From NCBI GenBank assembly GCA_030762895.1, contig CM061068.1, positions 78,455,228 through 78,519,227 on the forward strand: 64,000 nt of DNA. Reading direction: 5' to 3'. The DNA is from Sophora flavescens. Lineage: Eukaryota > Streptophyta > Magnoliopsida > Fabales > Fabaceae. The position numbers and the translations under genes are program-made. Below the pieces are notes generated by a model. The model did not search any database. It had not been told where the DNA came from and was given only the letters and a program-made list of their open reading frames with translations. Shown in pieces: positions 49,276 through 59,343 of the stretch. Numbering within the stretch: position 1 is the stretch's first letter; the number at the start of each line of letters is the position of its first letter.

Positions 49276-49659
49276 TCACTTTCGGATGAAAAATCCATAA
49301 CACACAAGATTCACGATATGCAGCCATAACATAATCACTGTCAACCACTTCAAATGCTCGCGAATGTGACAGACTTCCCTATTCGTCCGCGTCAAGCTCT
49401 CCCCGATCATCGGAAAGTCGAGCATCACGGCTGTTAACCTCAACGCCCCTTCATTTGTGTTCAAGATCTCTGCTGTTATTGGTAAACACCATGCAAAGAA
49501 ACCACAAGCCTGCCTGTTACATGTATAAAACAGTTTGTTAGGATTCCTATCGGTGTTAGACACCTTGATCTCGGCGATAGCACCACACGTAGCGCACCTT
49601 CTGTTCACATACGCTAGCCTTAAGCGTGAACCCACTCCACCTGAGGAAGTTGATGCCAT
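49276..49659 (-). CDS. GRF-type zinc-finger membrane-anchored small protein
   Basis: A single open frame of 127 codons beginning MASTSSGGVGSRLRL. Residues about 20-60 form a GRF zinc finger: CATCGAIAEIKVSNTDRNPN and KLFYTCNRQACGFFAW, with ligands C-x2-C, then C and C. GRF fingers bind single-stranded nucleic acid or act as protein-contact modules. The C-terminal 20 residues (WLTVIMLWLHIVNLVCYGFF) are hydrophobic and look like a membrane anchor, as in other small plant GRF proteins. It lies inside MULE 1, upstream of and in the same direction as the Ulp1-like gene. It may be a separate captured gene or the element's own accessory gene. No defects are visible; expression is unknown. Confidence 0.75.
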   Translation of the reverse strand: MASTSSGGVGSRLRLAYVNRRCATCGAIAEIKVSNTDRNPNKLFYTCNRQACGFFAWCLPITAEILNTNEGALRLTAVMLDFPMIGESLTRTNREVCHIREHLKWLTVIMLWLHIVNLVCYGFFIRK

Positions 49660-52591
49660 AAAACCCCCTTGTAAATGAAAAAAAACAATGTCTCAATGAG
49701 GCCTCAAATAGGAACCTTAGAAAATGAATTCCAGACTGTTCAGAAATTGATTACCTGTTATAAGATCGTTCACGATGTTGCTCGGTGAGTTGTGGAAACG
49801 GCAGGGTGATAAAGTCTCACGGGTGATAAAGTCTCACAATCGATGCTACAGACCTTGTCAATGGTGGCTTTAATATATCATGTCGGAGATCGCATCGTAT
49901 GTAATATAAAATTGTAAACACAAAGAGTTAACAATAAAGATATGTACATACAAATTATGATACTATATTAATATATTCAAACCGTAGCCGCGCCCTATAT
50001 TTAAACTTATCATGTACATATTTTTGTATTACTATTTTATTGGTTTAATTTTAAAACCTCCATAGCAGATAATGTTATATCGTAATGGCAATCACAGTGA
50101 CTGTAGCTGACAAGACCAATCCGCATAACCGCCCCAGACAACAAATTTCAAATTTAATGATGCTATCTGCGATCGAATCGACTACAATTCAGATCGTAAT
50201 TGTGTTGACTAGATTTTCGGAAAAAATGGGTGAAAAAATCGGGAAAGTCGGTTCAAAATCGGTCATAAACGATGGTGAACCGATCGGAATCGGTTTATTA
50301 AAAAAATAAATTCATTAGAATATAAGGATTTGGATAATCCTAGCCAAAATCCAATTCTTTTATTTTCTAACATATTTGGGCTGGTTGTAGATTTTCGGTT
50401 GGTTTTTACTATGAAGATGATTTTAACATATATCTTTATATTTATTTAGTTTAATTTCAAACTAAAAATAATTGTGGTTAATAATTGTAGTTGTTTAGCT
50501 GTATTTTGTTTAATATTGTTATAAATATTATTTTAAACATAAAAATACTCTAATTTAAGTATAACCGGTTCAACCACGGTTCAACCAGAGTTGTATCATT
50601 GAACCTCGAACCGCTGCCTACATCGGTTCGATGACCAGTCCGGTTTTGTAAGCCTTTGTACTGCTATACTTATACTCTGACTTTCTTTCAGCAGTATAAT
50701 TTTCTTGTACTGCTACACTGCTACACTTATACTCTGCTACAATTAAACTCTGCATATTTTATATAATTTGTATAAATTATGTTAAAAACGTTATATAATT
50801 AATATGTCGGACTTCAAAAGTTATCTTATAATACTAAAATTATTAAACAAAAAAATTGAAAAATTATCAATAATTTATCCCGTCCAGGTACGAGATTAAA
50901 CTGTAGTTACGAACAAATTGGACCCCTTTTTCCAGTGTCAAAAACAATTTCAACACCTTGTTTAAACGGCCCACCAGCAAAATTCTGATTATTGGGCTTT
51001 AGTTTCCTCATGGCCCATGAATACCCTATATTCACCATCTTCCAGCTTGGCGTCGCCTACCCTCATCTTCAATCACACAGACCAGAACTACAGCCGCCAT
51101 TAATGGATTCAAGTAAGGTCTCGTCCGAGTATCATCAGAATAACACGGCCAACAACTTAACTTAAAATTATAAAAGACTTGCTTCTCATTATCATAATCT
51201 CTATCATGATAACAAATCTTCAATCTTAATCAAGGACCTTATCAAATTAACTATTTTAATCAAACAGTAAATATGATAATGAAATAAAGATTTAATATCA
51301 AGAAAAAAAAGAAACAAAGAATTAATAAGTTATTAAAACTAATGTTGATTACATGATAGATTGGATCTTGGGCATACATATTTATCCCCAACAATATATA
51401 TATATATATATATAATGATAAAAAAAAATTAATGATTTTTTTTTCTTTTTTCTTTCTTCTTTCTTCTTTCTTCTTATAATGTAAGGTGACGACTTACAAA
51501 GGTATATTTTGGTTGACTAGAACCTCTTATACATCATATACTATAAGTAAATTTAATCTACATTACCTAATATGTCAAAATGATTGCCAAGAATGTTAGT
51601 CTTTAAAATGTCATTCATTCAACCAAACTTATCTTAATTCCCGAGATTGAAGAAGCTGAAAGTTTGAAGGATAAAATTGTGGGATTGCCAACAACATTTA
51701 GCAATATATTATAATTCTTTTATTTTTTATTTGGTACTAAATAATGTATTTATGTCATAAAAGGGTTCTCAAAATAATGATCTTGGACAAAGAGTTCTAA
51801 GTCAAATAAGTTTTTATCCAAAAATTTCTATTGAAGAAGACTTGTTCAATGCAAATTACATCATTAAAAAAATTAGTTTTATCGTAATTATCTTAAAGGC
51901 CATTCATATAGTGAAACACCATTGATTGATATTGTGAAAAAATTACAACCAAATGCATAACAATTATACTCTATTGAGAATATATATTAAACTCTATTTA
52001 TATATATATAAAGATTTTTATACATATATATTTATTATGTAATTATATATTTATTTATGAATCATGTTCAACCATTGGTTGAACCAATTGAACCACTTAA
52101 ATCAAACTCACGTCTCATTTTATTTTTAGACTTTCATTTTTATGAGACATGGGTTGTGGTGTGTTGTCCAGATAAGAAGCAAAGTTTTTTTTTTTTTATG
52201 AAAGGAAAGTTTTTTTATTATAATTTATTTTTTAGCCGAAGATATTTAATGAACTATCTGTTTTGGGTTACCATATTCAAAAACTCTCTAACACTTATTT
52301 CAAAACAATACTTTTATTTAAGAGGTAACCAGTTGCATACTTTACCTACTGATAAAGTATCATAACCACCAAATTATATAACTCCGTCGAAGGTGCGTGT
52401 AACCTAATGTTATTATAACTTTGGACCACTCCAGCCGGTAACCAGTTGCATACTTTACCTACTGATACTTTTTAAACCGGCTGCCCAACTATGCATCTGG
52501 ACCGTTCACTTAAAAAATGCTTATATCAACGGTTCTAATTACATGAGTTTCAATCCTCCCTTGCCGAGACCGAGGATTGAAGACTGAGCGC
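49660..52591. other. MULE 1 right noncoding region
   Basis: Mostly AT-rich. Around 50250-50650 there are words such as CGGTTCAACCACGGTTCAACC and GACCAGTCCGGTTTTG, similar to ends of hAT-type MITEs, but no full element was delimited. TTGCATACTTTACCTACTGATA is duplicated at 52332 and 52447, suggesting a local duplication near the right terminus. Confidence 0.5.
51162..51393 (-). repeat. Truncated LTR piece, related to 54274-54491
   Basis: On the minus strand it begins TGTTGGGGATAAATATGTAT and GCCCAAGATCC. The 218 bases 51162-51379 are a near copy of 54274-54491 (few differences by eye). It looks like the first part of an LTR, cut at 51162. Confidence 0.6.
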
Positions 52592-52600
52592 ATTACTATT
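52592..52600. other. 9-bp spacer between the two MULEs
   Basis: ATTACTATT separates the inferred right end of MULE 1 (...GAAGACTGAGCGC) from the left end of MULE 2 (GGCCGAGTCTTC...). The size equals a MULE target duplication, so it may be the remnant of one. Confidence 0.5.
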
Positions 52601-53117
52601 GGCCGAGTCTTCAATCCTCACGTGCGTGAGGTGAGTTTGCATCCCTCGGTGGAAATTTGACCCAAGCATAGAGAGTGACCGGTAAGTAATGGGCCAATAT
52701 CAATTAAAATGAATATTGAATCAGCCGGTTCCATGCTAAGATATCCGGTTGGTGTACTTTTGGACATATCAAATAAGAATACCATAAATAGCAAATAATA
52801 TCACAAGAGTTATAAAAAAATAATAGCAATAATAATTTACACCAATAAATATTCGTCAATTATTACAGTAGTAAAAAAAAAATTTCCCTTATAAGAATTA
52901 AAAGAAAGTTACCAGCAATTTTAAAGGAACACTGCTAAAAAAATTATACTATAAGTATAGGGAGTAACGATAACATTAATGCTATTACAAGGTAATTTTT
53001 TTTTATACTATAATAATTGATGAATATTTATTGGTGTAAATTGTTATTGTTATTATTTTTTTATACCTCTTATTATTGCTATCAATTGTTTTATTTTTAT
53101 TTTATTTTTAATACTGG

Positions 53118-53196
53118 TACTGGCGCCTTTGACTTGGAAGGTGCCAGTCTGACTGGCGCCTTTGAAGGAGCCAGTCTGACTGGCGCCTTTGACCCG
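53118..53196. repeat. Palindromic minisatellite, three units
   Basis: ACTGGCGCCTTTGA recurs at 53119, 53152 and 53179. The intervening AAGG-(T/A)GCCAGTCTG pairs with it, so each unit can fold into a GC-rich hairpin within AT-rich surroundings. Confidence 0.8.
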
Positions 53197-53559
53197 TCAG
53201 AATAAAAAAAAAGGAGCTTAAATAAGCTATTCCAAACGTAACCTAAATTCCTTTGAGAGAAGCCTGTAGGTAGGTAGTAGCTTATTTATATCTTATTTGA
53301 TAATTGATATATCATTTACATAAAATAATTTTCTTTCAATCTTTAAATCAACAATATTATACTTTCAATCATGTTGAGTGTTCACATTTATTTATTCTAA
53401 ATAAATAAAAGATGTTTATTTTATATATTATTTATATTCTTAGTGCTAGCATAAATATAATAATATTCCACTTCAATAAAAATTATTAATTGACTAAATT
53501 AAATTCTCCAATTTAATTATCAAATAATAAATAATTCTTTAACAAAGATTAGAACACTC

Positions 53560-54491
53560 GTTTGTGTGTGACCCCATAGGTTCAATATTAAGTTGGTAGT
53601 AATTTAATCAAATCAGTTTACTAATCAAGGTAGGCGTCTAGCAACACTCCTTAACGTCCAGATAGTATGAAGTAATGTCTTTTACTTTCAAGAACCAGTA
53701 GAAGAATAATATAATATTTTCTTCCATCATTAACAGCTCTGGGTTAACTCTAGAGTATGGTATTACTGTCAAACTCTAGTAAGTTAACATGTTATTTAAC
53801 GAATGACTTAAGAAACCCATATCTTCATTCATTCAATTGCCCTGGTGAAGGTCTTAATTTTATCATAGAGCTCAAACTCATTACCACAAGTTGATGGATT
53901 CCTTATTGATTAATCATTAATTCTACAAGTATTTAATTATATTCAATGTCCATTCAACTAACGCCGTTAGGTCTCCGGGATTAAAATATAATAAATAACT
54001 TGTTATTTATTACTATGATAATCTTAGGTCAAAGAAAACTGTTACATTTCTTCTTTAGAAATTCCTATTGACAATTTAAAGGTGATACTAACCATTAAGA
54101 ATTCTCAATTGAGTCAGTTCAATGATCATATCCACATGTGCATCATCTATATATATGATTTAATAAATGAGATATATTAACCTTTATCCAATAATGACCG
54201 TCACATATATATTGATCTATCCGGATTATTGATGTCCCAATCACAATAATCATATGATCAAGAATAATTTAGATTAAAATTATAAAAGACTTGCTTCTCA
54301 TTATCATAATCTCTATCATGATAACAAATCTCCAATCTTAATCAAGGACCTTATCAAATTAACTATTTTAATTGAACAGTAAATATGATAATGAAATAAA
54401 GAATTAATATCTAGAAAAAAAAAGAAACAAATAATTAATAATTTATTAAAACTAAAGTTGATTACATGATAGATTGGATCTTGGGCATACA
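53560..54491 (-). repeat. LTR-like segment (minus orientation)
   Basis: The right edge, read on the minus strand, starts TGTATGCCCAAGATCCAATC, and the first 218 bases match 51162-51379. The rest is noncoding and LTR-like. The left edge was not located precisely; 53560 is a guess from the change in composition. No coding region accompanies it. Confidence 0.45.
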
Positions 54492-55579
54492 GACGATGTT
54501 GGGACGTCGGCACACGACACAGAGAGGCCACACGGTCATTCAATCAAAGAGAGGCCATCGCAGGTGAGCAAGTCACTTTTAGAAGGGTGATCGATTGAGA
54601 TTTCACCAGAGTTAATATTCCTGCCATGTCGGCAGATACAAAAGAACTTGACTATGAGTTGACTCGGTCTATGTCTGAGTTGACTGGTTTTTAGACGGGT
54701 GAGTTTTTAGAATAGTCTGAAAACCTAGTTGTACTAAAAGATAGACGGGTCATATTTTTAGACGGGTGACCTCAAGTCAGATTTATCAGTATTTCACAAG
54801 GTTCAATATCATCATACTTTATCTATTTGGAATCATCAAAATTTAGAGAATTTACACATTGAATGTGTTCCAGACTTACGAGGTCTCAACATTTACTATT
54901 AAATGTTTAGAGAAGTACGATACCAAGTTATTGAGAGAAGAAATGATTAGTGTTAATTTATAATTTTAGTTTTAAAGTGGACAATTCAATGAAAAAAAAA
55001 TTGAAATAGAAGAAAAATCATAATATAATAGATAAAATAAGTTACAAAAAAATTCATATCATTACGAAGATCATTAAGGCATATTTAGTATTAGTGTTTA
55101 AATGAATTACACTGAGAAATGATTAATCAGTTTAAAATTCAGTTGTTGCTTTAAAAATATATATTTACTATTAAATATTCAAGAAGTGCAATACTAAGGT
55201 AAAAAATTGGTTAATGTTAATATATAATTTTGCCTTAAAAAATTCACATTAAAACATTAATGTTTATTTTCTCTTTTTTTTGGTTGGCATGTCTATTTTC
55301 AAATATTGTGCTTTTTTCATATATTCTTTATACATGTCTTATTTTTTAAATTATATTTTTAATACTAAGATTGTGTAGTAGACGGACGGTATATGCTTAC
55401 TATTTATATTTAAGAGACATTATTTGTATTATAATTATAATATCAATAATTATTATTAAATTAATATTTATTACACTTTATTATAAACAGTTCGGATAAA
55501 ATATTTTTTTAACAATTTTTTGTATATAATTCATCACAGAAGATTTTAAATCACAAAACATAAAAATTAGCATATTCTT
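54492..55579. other. AT-rich DNA ahead of the Helitron 3' end
   Basis: A region of about 90 bp (TTTACTATTAAAT...TTAATTTATAATTTT) occurs twice with divergence, around 54890-54970 and 55155-55235. It may be the body of a nonautonomous Helitron; the 5' TC end was not identified. Confidence 0.4.
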
Positions 55580-55606
55580 CGTGCATTGCACGGATCCATA
55601 TACTAG
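55580..55606 (+). mobile_element. Nonautonomous Helitron 3' end
   Basis: The hairpin CGTGC-ATT-GCACG (55580-55592) is followed after 10 bases by CTAG (55603-55606) and T. This is a canonical plant Helitron 3' terminus. It is independent of the Helitron at 1-7290, and no transposase is nearby. Confidence 0.75.
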
Positions 55607-56337
55607 TATTATACATTCAAGAATATTTTTCATATAAAATTTAAAAATATTAATAATATAACGAACACGGTTAACATAACAATATTAAAGTTAAAAACCG
55701 ATTAAAATATGCAGTTAATTGATATGGTCGATTAAAATATGGAGTTAATTGATATGGATTAATAGTGTAAAGATTTTTACACTGTCAACCAGTTAAAAAT
55801 CGACATCATTAAAAATATTTGATTCTTATGCTAACTACCTTAAAAGTCATATATACCTTGATTTTTGATAGGTTGACAGTATAAAAAAACTTTACACTAA
55901 TAGTGTATATCAATTTAGCTCTTAAAATATTATTAAACAAATAATTTTTTTTCTAGAAATTTTTTTATTATTTTGATTTTAATATAATTAATTAAATTGG
56001 ATATCGAATTTATAATAAAATTATATGTTGAATACCTAGTATGTGATGGTTAGTGTTATGGCTATTTAATATGTATATATAGGTATGAATGTGCATATAT
56101 TTTTATTCACAATTTTTATCCATGAACATATATATTATTTAACAAAATTTACAAGATATTCTGATTTTCAGATTATTTATTTTGAAAATGATTTTTTATT
56201 TATTTATAGTAGAGGGAATGTTTTTATTTTTTTTTTCAGCTTAAAAGAAAAATATGAATACAAACTAAATGCCCACTACAACAAGAACACAATTATTGTT
56301 ACCAGACTAGGCCCAAACAAAGATTTTTTTTAGAAAC

Positions 56338-56720
56338 ATGGCCCAAATGGCCTTCACTCTCACACTTCCTAAACCTAAAATTAGCATAGGATCTTTCTGC
56401 AACTTGAAGTGCTGCTCGGAGGAGTTGACGGTGGCTGGACGGCGGGGACGGCATCGTGAAGAAGCAGTGGACGGTGATGCTGTGGGACGACGCATTTGTT
56501 GGTTCTTGTCTCTGCGATGGTGGCGACGCGTTATGGTCTCGGTGGGGCGATGGGTGGCAAAGTTATGAAGCATGATGGTTCTAGCTGTGCGGATAGCGGC
56601 ATCGCGGCGGAGGGGCTGGTTCGTGGTGGTGCGCGGCGAAGGTGGGTTATTATACTGTTTCGTGGTGGTGCGCGGCGGAGGTGGGTTCGGGACGATACGA
56701 TGACCGCCGTGCCTCAAAAT
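56338..56720. other. GC-rich coding-like segment in MULE 2
   Basis: An abrupt GC-rich block in AT-rich surroundings, open in several frames on both strands. The plus frame starts MAQMAFTLTLPKPKISIGSF, which could be the N-terminus of a captured, perhaps plastid-targeted, protein. A unit TTCGTGGTGGTGCGCGGCG is repeated at 56620 and 56660. It may be host DNA captured by the MULE; the source gene was not recognised. Confidence 0.4.
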
Positions 56721-56964
56721 GAATGATCTTGGCCCAAAGGCATCCACCGACTTTCAACTACAAAAGGGGAAACCAGATATATATCTCCACCCTTTCAATC
56801 AGTAGCCGGTCACCATAGGTTACCTACATTACAGATTCAACAGGTTTAGCTCCAGCAAATCTGGTCTGTTTAAGTATAATATTAATAAATCAACGGCTGA
56901 TATCATTAGAGGATCCCTCCTCCCATGTTGGGAGGGAGGATTGAAGACAACGCCGTTTTTTATG

Positions 56965-57738
56965 CTCAGAGGGAAGTGGTTTTTATGGAGGAATTGTGGT
57001 AGCTTGGAAAATTGGTAGTGTGCTCCTTACGCATATCACTACCAATTTCCAATTTATTTACTTAAGAGTTGAATTCCCTAATAGCATGGACTGGTTTTTT
57101 ACTGCTGTTTATGCTAGTCCTGTGGAGGAGGTTCGAGGAAGGCTTTGGGCCGAGCTTAGAAACATTGCTAACAGTATGCAGGGCCAATGGTTAATTTCCG
57201 GTGATTGCAATGACATTCTAGATCAAAGTGAAAAGAAAGGAGGTGCCCCAGTGAATAGAGAAAATGCAATGCTTTCCTTGATAGAATTAATTATTGTAAC
57301 TTGATGGACTTAGGGGGTTATTGACTCCAAATTTACTTAGAGGGGTCCTCTGATTTCTGGCTATTCCCGTATCTTTGAGGGATTGGATAGGGATTTTTGC
57401 AATGGTTCCTGGAGAATAGGGTACCCTAATGTTGTTGTTAAAGTCCAACCTAGAGTTGATTTCTCTTATCACCACCCCATCCTTATTTTGCTTCATAGTA
57501 ATGCTGGAGGTAGTAGGCAACATCCTTTCCGGTTTGAAAGTGCTTGGATGACTCATCGCTCTTTCAAGGAGACTATAGCTAATGGTTGGAAAGATAATTT
57601 TGGTGTTGCCCAGAATTTGTGTAATGTTGAGGAAGTTTTAAAGGAGTGGAATCATTCGGTCTTTGGTAGTATAAAAAACCAAAAAAAGGAGCTGCTAGCC
57701 AGAATTGGAGGGATTAAAAAAAATAGTACCAGGGCCGC
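56965..57738 (+). pseudogene. LINE ORF2 endonuclease domain, continued
   Basis: Resumes in frame with 40098 and reads CSEGSGFYGGIVVAWKIGS, then WFFTAVYASP, LWAELRNIANSMQGQWLISG and DCNDILDQSEKKGG (family motif GDFN, here GDCN). Around 57285-57400 a stop and frame shifts intervene, then LDRDFCNGSWRIGYPNVVVK and VDFSYHHPILI; the usual SDHHP has become SYHHP, losing a conserved Asp. It is cut at 57738 by the Gypsy element. No reverse transcriptase domain is present in the window. Confidence 0.85.
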
Positions 57739-59343
57739 TGATTGCGTGCGACGCGCGTGTGTTGCGTGCCGCGCTTGCGCTCTGCGATTCCGGCAAGTGT
57801 ACCGGATTGCCGTCAAGTAATAAAAGATATCGAACCCACAGAGACTGTGTTCCCAAATCGCAATTAATTTCGAATTGAGTGAATCTGGACTTTTTAGAGG
57901 GTTTTGAAAAAGGTTTGAATTGAAAGATAAACAAACAGAATCAAATAAAACAGAAAACAAATGTTTTTGGGGTTTTGATCTAAATGGATTCCTAGGGATT
58001 TAGGTTACCAACAAGATCGTTTACGTTGTTAAGTCGATTACCCTTGATGATTAGCGAAATTGCCTTGAAGGCGAGTTTATCCTCTGATAGCTTAAGCTCC
58101 CTCTCGGGTTACAAAAGCCGTGCCCAATTGACCCGACCCCTACTCTCGTGGTGGTCGATCCCAGATTGGACCCTTTGCGTTCCGTGACAACTCGTTGCTC
58201 CTCGAGGGACGGCTTCTAACTCTCGTGATTTCAGTCCCAAGTCTGACTTCTATAGATCCGACACCTAAGTTCACCGCTAGGTTCCTCCTTAAAATGTCTA
58301 AGTCATGCAAATAAACTAAGTTCACCGCTAGGTTCCTTCTTAGATCATCCACATCTCACAAACAAACAGCCGCCGAATTTTACGAGTGAAACACCCTAGA
58401 AATCCTAAGTTCACCGCTAGGTTCCTCCTTAGAACGTCTACGTCATGCAAATAAGCGGTTGCCGAATTTATGAGTGATTAACACACTAGAAATCAGATCT
58501 AAAGCAAAATCGTAATTACAAAGATATTAATCAAATTCAACATTGTAAACAAAACTTGGGCAGAACCCCAATCCCTAGAAACTAAGCTACTACTCCAGTC
58601 TTGCCATGGAGATGACAAGCTGGGTTGACAACATAATGAAAATACAAAAAATCAGAGAAGAGAGGAGAAGAGGAGAAGAGAGATCTATGCCTAAGTCCTT
58701 GTGTACAAGTCTAGATATCCCCCTACTGCATCTGCCTTGTCCATATTTATAGAAATTGGGAAGTTAGAGTCCCAATCCAACTCAAAATCTGATCTATTTC
58801 GATTTCTTCAGGTCCAAGTAATGCGCGTCACGGCCGTGATGGCCATCACGGGCTGGCCGTGACGGTCTCTGTTTCTGGCAGTTCTGCAAAATCCAGTCTT
58901 CTCGCGAGGCGAGAATGAGATCGCGTCGCGAGCCTTCATTTTGTGGCCGTGATAAGAATTACGGCTGTGGCCATGATGGGCTCTGACTTGTGGTGGTTTT
59001 GGGTCACGGCCGTGATGGCTATCACGGCCAGGCCATGACAGACTCTGACTTCAGCCTTTGTTCCTTTTCAGTTTTGCTCGATCATGGCCGTGATGGGCAT
59101 CACGGCTAGGCCGTGATGGGCTCTGTTTGGCTCATTTTCTTCACTTTTAAAGCCCTATCTTCATCCAAACTCCATCATGGTTGATCTTGAGCATTTTACC
59201 CTTGATATCTGCAAAACAACACACGAAAACCGCCTTACCCATTCCAAAGGAAAATTAACCTAAAATCTAATAAAAATATGCCTAAACTATATGAAAATGC
59301 ATGCGAAATGATAGACAAATATGATGTGAAATCACACTCATCA
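57739..59343 (-). repeat. Gypsy 3' LTR (1605 bp)
   Basis: On the minus strand it runs TGATGAGTGTGATTTCACATC ... CGCACGCAATCA. A TATAAATA box (minus) lies near 58748. Special contents: an array of ATCACGGCCGTGAT-type words (58825-59125) and a AAGTTCACCGCTAGGTTCCT block present three times (about 58268, 58318 and 58407) but once in the solo LTR copy. A purine/G-rich priming tract (GCTTGGGGTGGTT, minus) lies directly outside at 59344-59356. Confidence 0.9.
58825..59125. repeat. Array of CACGGCCGTG palindromes in the LTR
   Basis: Repeated imperfect palindromes of the form ATCACGGCCGTGAT, GGCCATCACGGG and AGGCCGTGATGG. Similar arrays occur in the solo LTR (about 24625-24815) and in the element's internal region (60747-60890). 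They are CG-rich and potentially heavily methylated. Confidence 0.8.

Larger units (their letters stand above)
40099..52591 (+). mobile_element. MULE 1, FAR1-type, with Ulp1-like and GRF genes
   Basis: A Mutator-like element of about 12.5 kb. Left end GGCAAGTCTTCAATCCTCAC; right end, inverted, GCGCTCAGTCTTCAATCCTC. Both termini carry an inner inverted copy of the TIR core (TCAATCCTCA...TGAGGATTGA at about 40107-40137). It holds a plus-strand FAR1/FHY3-like transposase near the left end and two minus-strand genes nearer the middle and right. Its right end matches the style of MULE 2's right end (ATCAACGG..., CAATCCTCCC). Confidence 0.75.
40099..56954. mobile_element. Composite MULE block with 10-bp TSD
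   Basis: Flanked by identical 10-bp duplications GTTTTTTATG (40089-40098 and 56955-56964). The ends are inverted: GGCAAGTCTTCAATCCTC and GGCGTTGTCTTCAATCCTC. Inside, at 52555-52625, a right-end and a left-end copy of the same termini face outward across a 9-bp spacer. The block thus consists of two related MULEs (40099-52591 and 52601-56954) that share one outer duplication. Excision restores LINE ORF2. Confidence 0.85.
52601..56954. mobile_element. MULE 2, nonautonomous, 4.35 kb
   Basis: Left end GGCCGAGTCTTCAATCCTCAC resembles the MULE 1 left end into the subterminal region (shared GAG.TGAG..T..ATCC, TGACC, CCGGTAA). Right end, inverted, is GGCGTTGTCTTCAATCCTCC. No transposase is present. 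Contents: a minisatellite, an LTR segment, a Helitron 3' end and a GC-rich coding-like segment. Confidence 0.7.
23677..57738 (+). mobile_element. LINE (non-LTR retrotransposon) split by nested insertions
   Basis: Pieces of one plant L1-type LINE lie in order on the plus strand: 23677-23728, 38147-40098 and 56965-57738. ORF1 is a gag-like nucleic-acid-binding protein, and ORF2 begins with an AP-endonuclease-like domain. The intervening DNA is two insertions with target duplications; removing each with one TSD copy restores the reading frame across both gaps. The RT domain and 3' end are missing or lie beyond the Gypsy insertion at 57739. The remaining LINE sequence has its own stops and shifts, so it was dead or decayed after insertion. 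Confidence 0.85.

Noticed and set aside
57735..57820. LINE open frame continuing through 57739-57820
   Set aside because: The sequence from 57739 is the Gypsy LTR end (identical to 63608 onward); the apparent read-through is accidental.
58825..59125. CRISPR-like array of short repeats
   Set aside because: Irregular palindromes within an LTR of a plant retrotransposon, with no uniform spacers and no cas genes.
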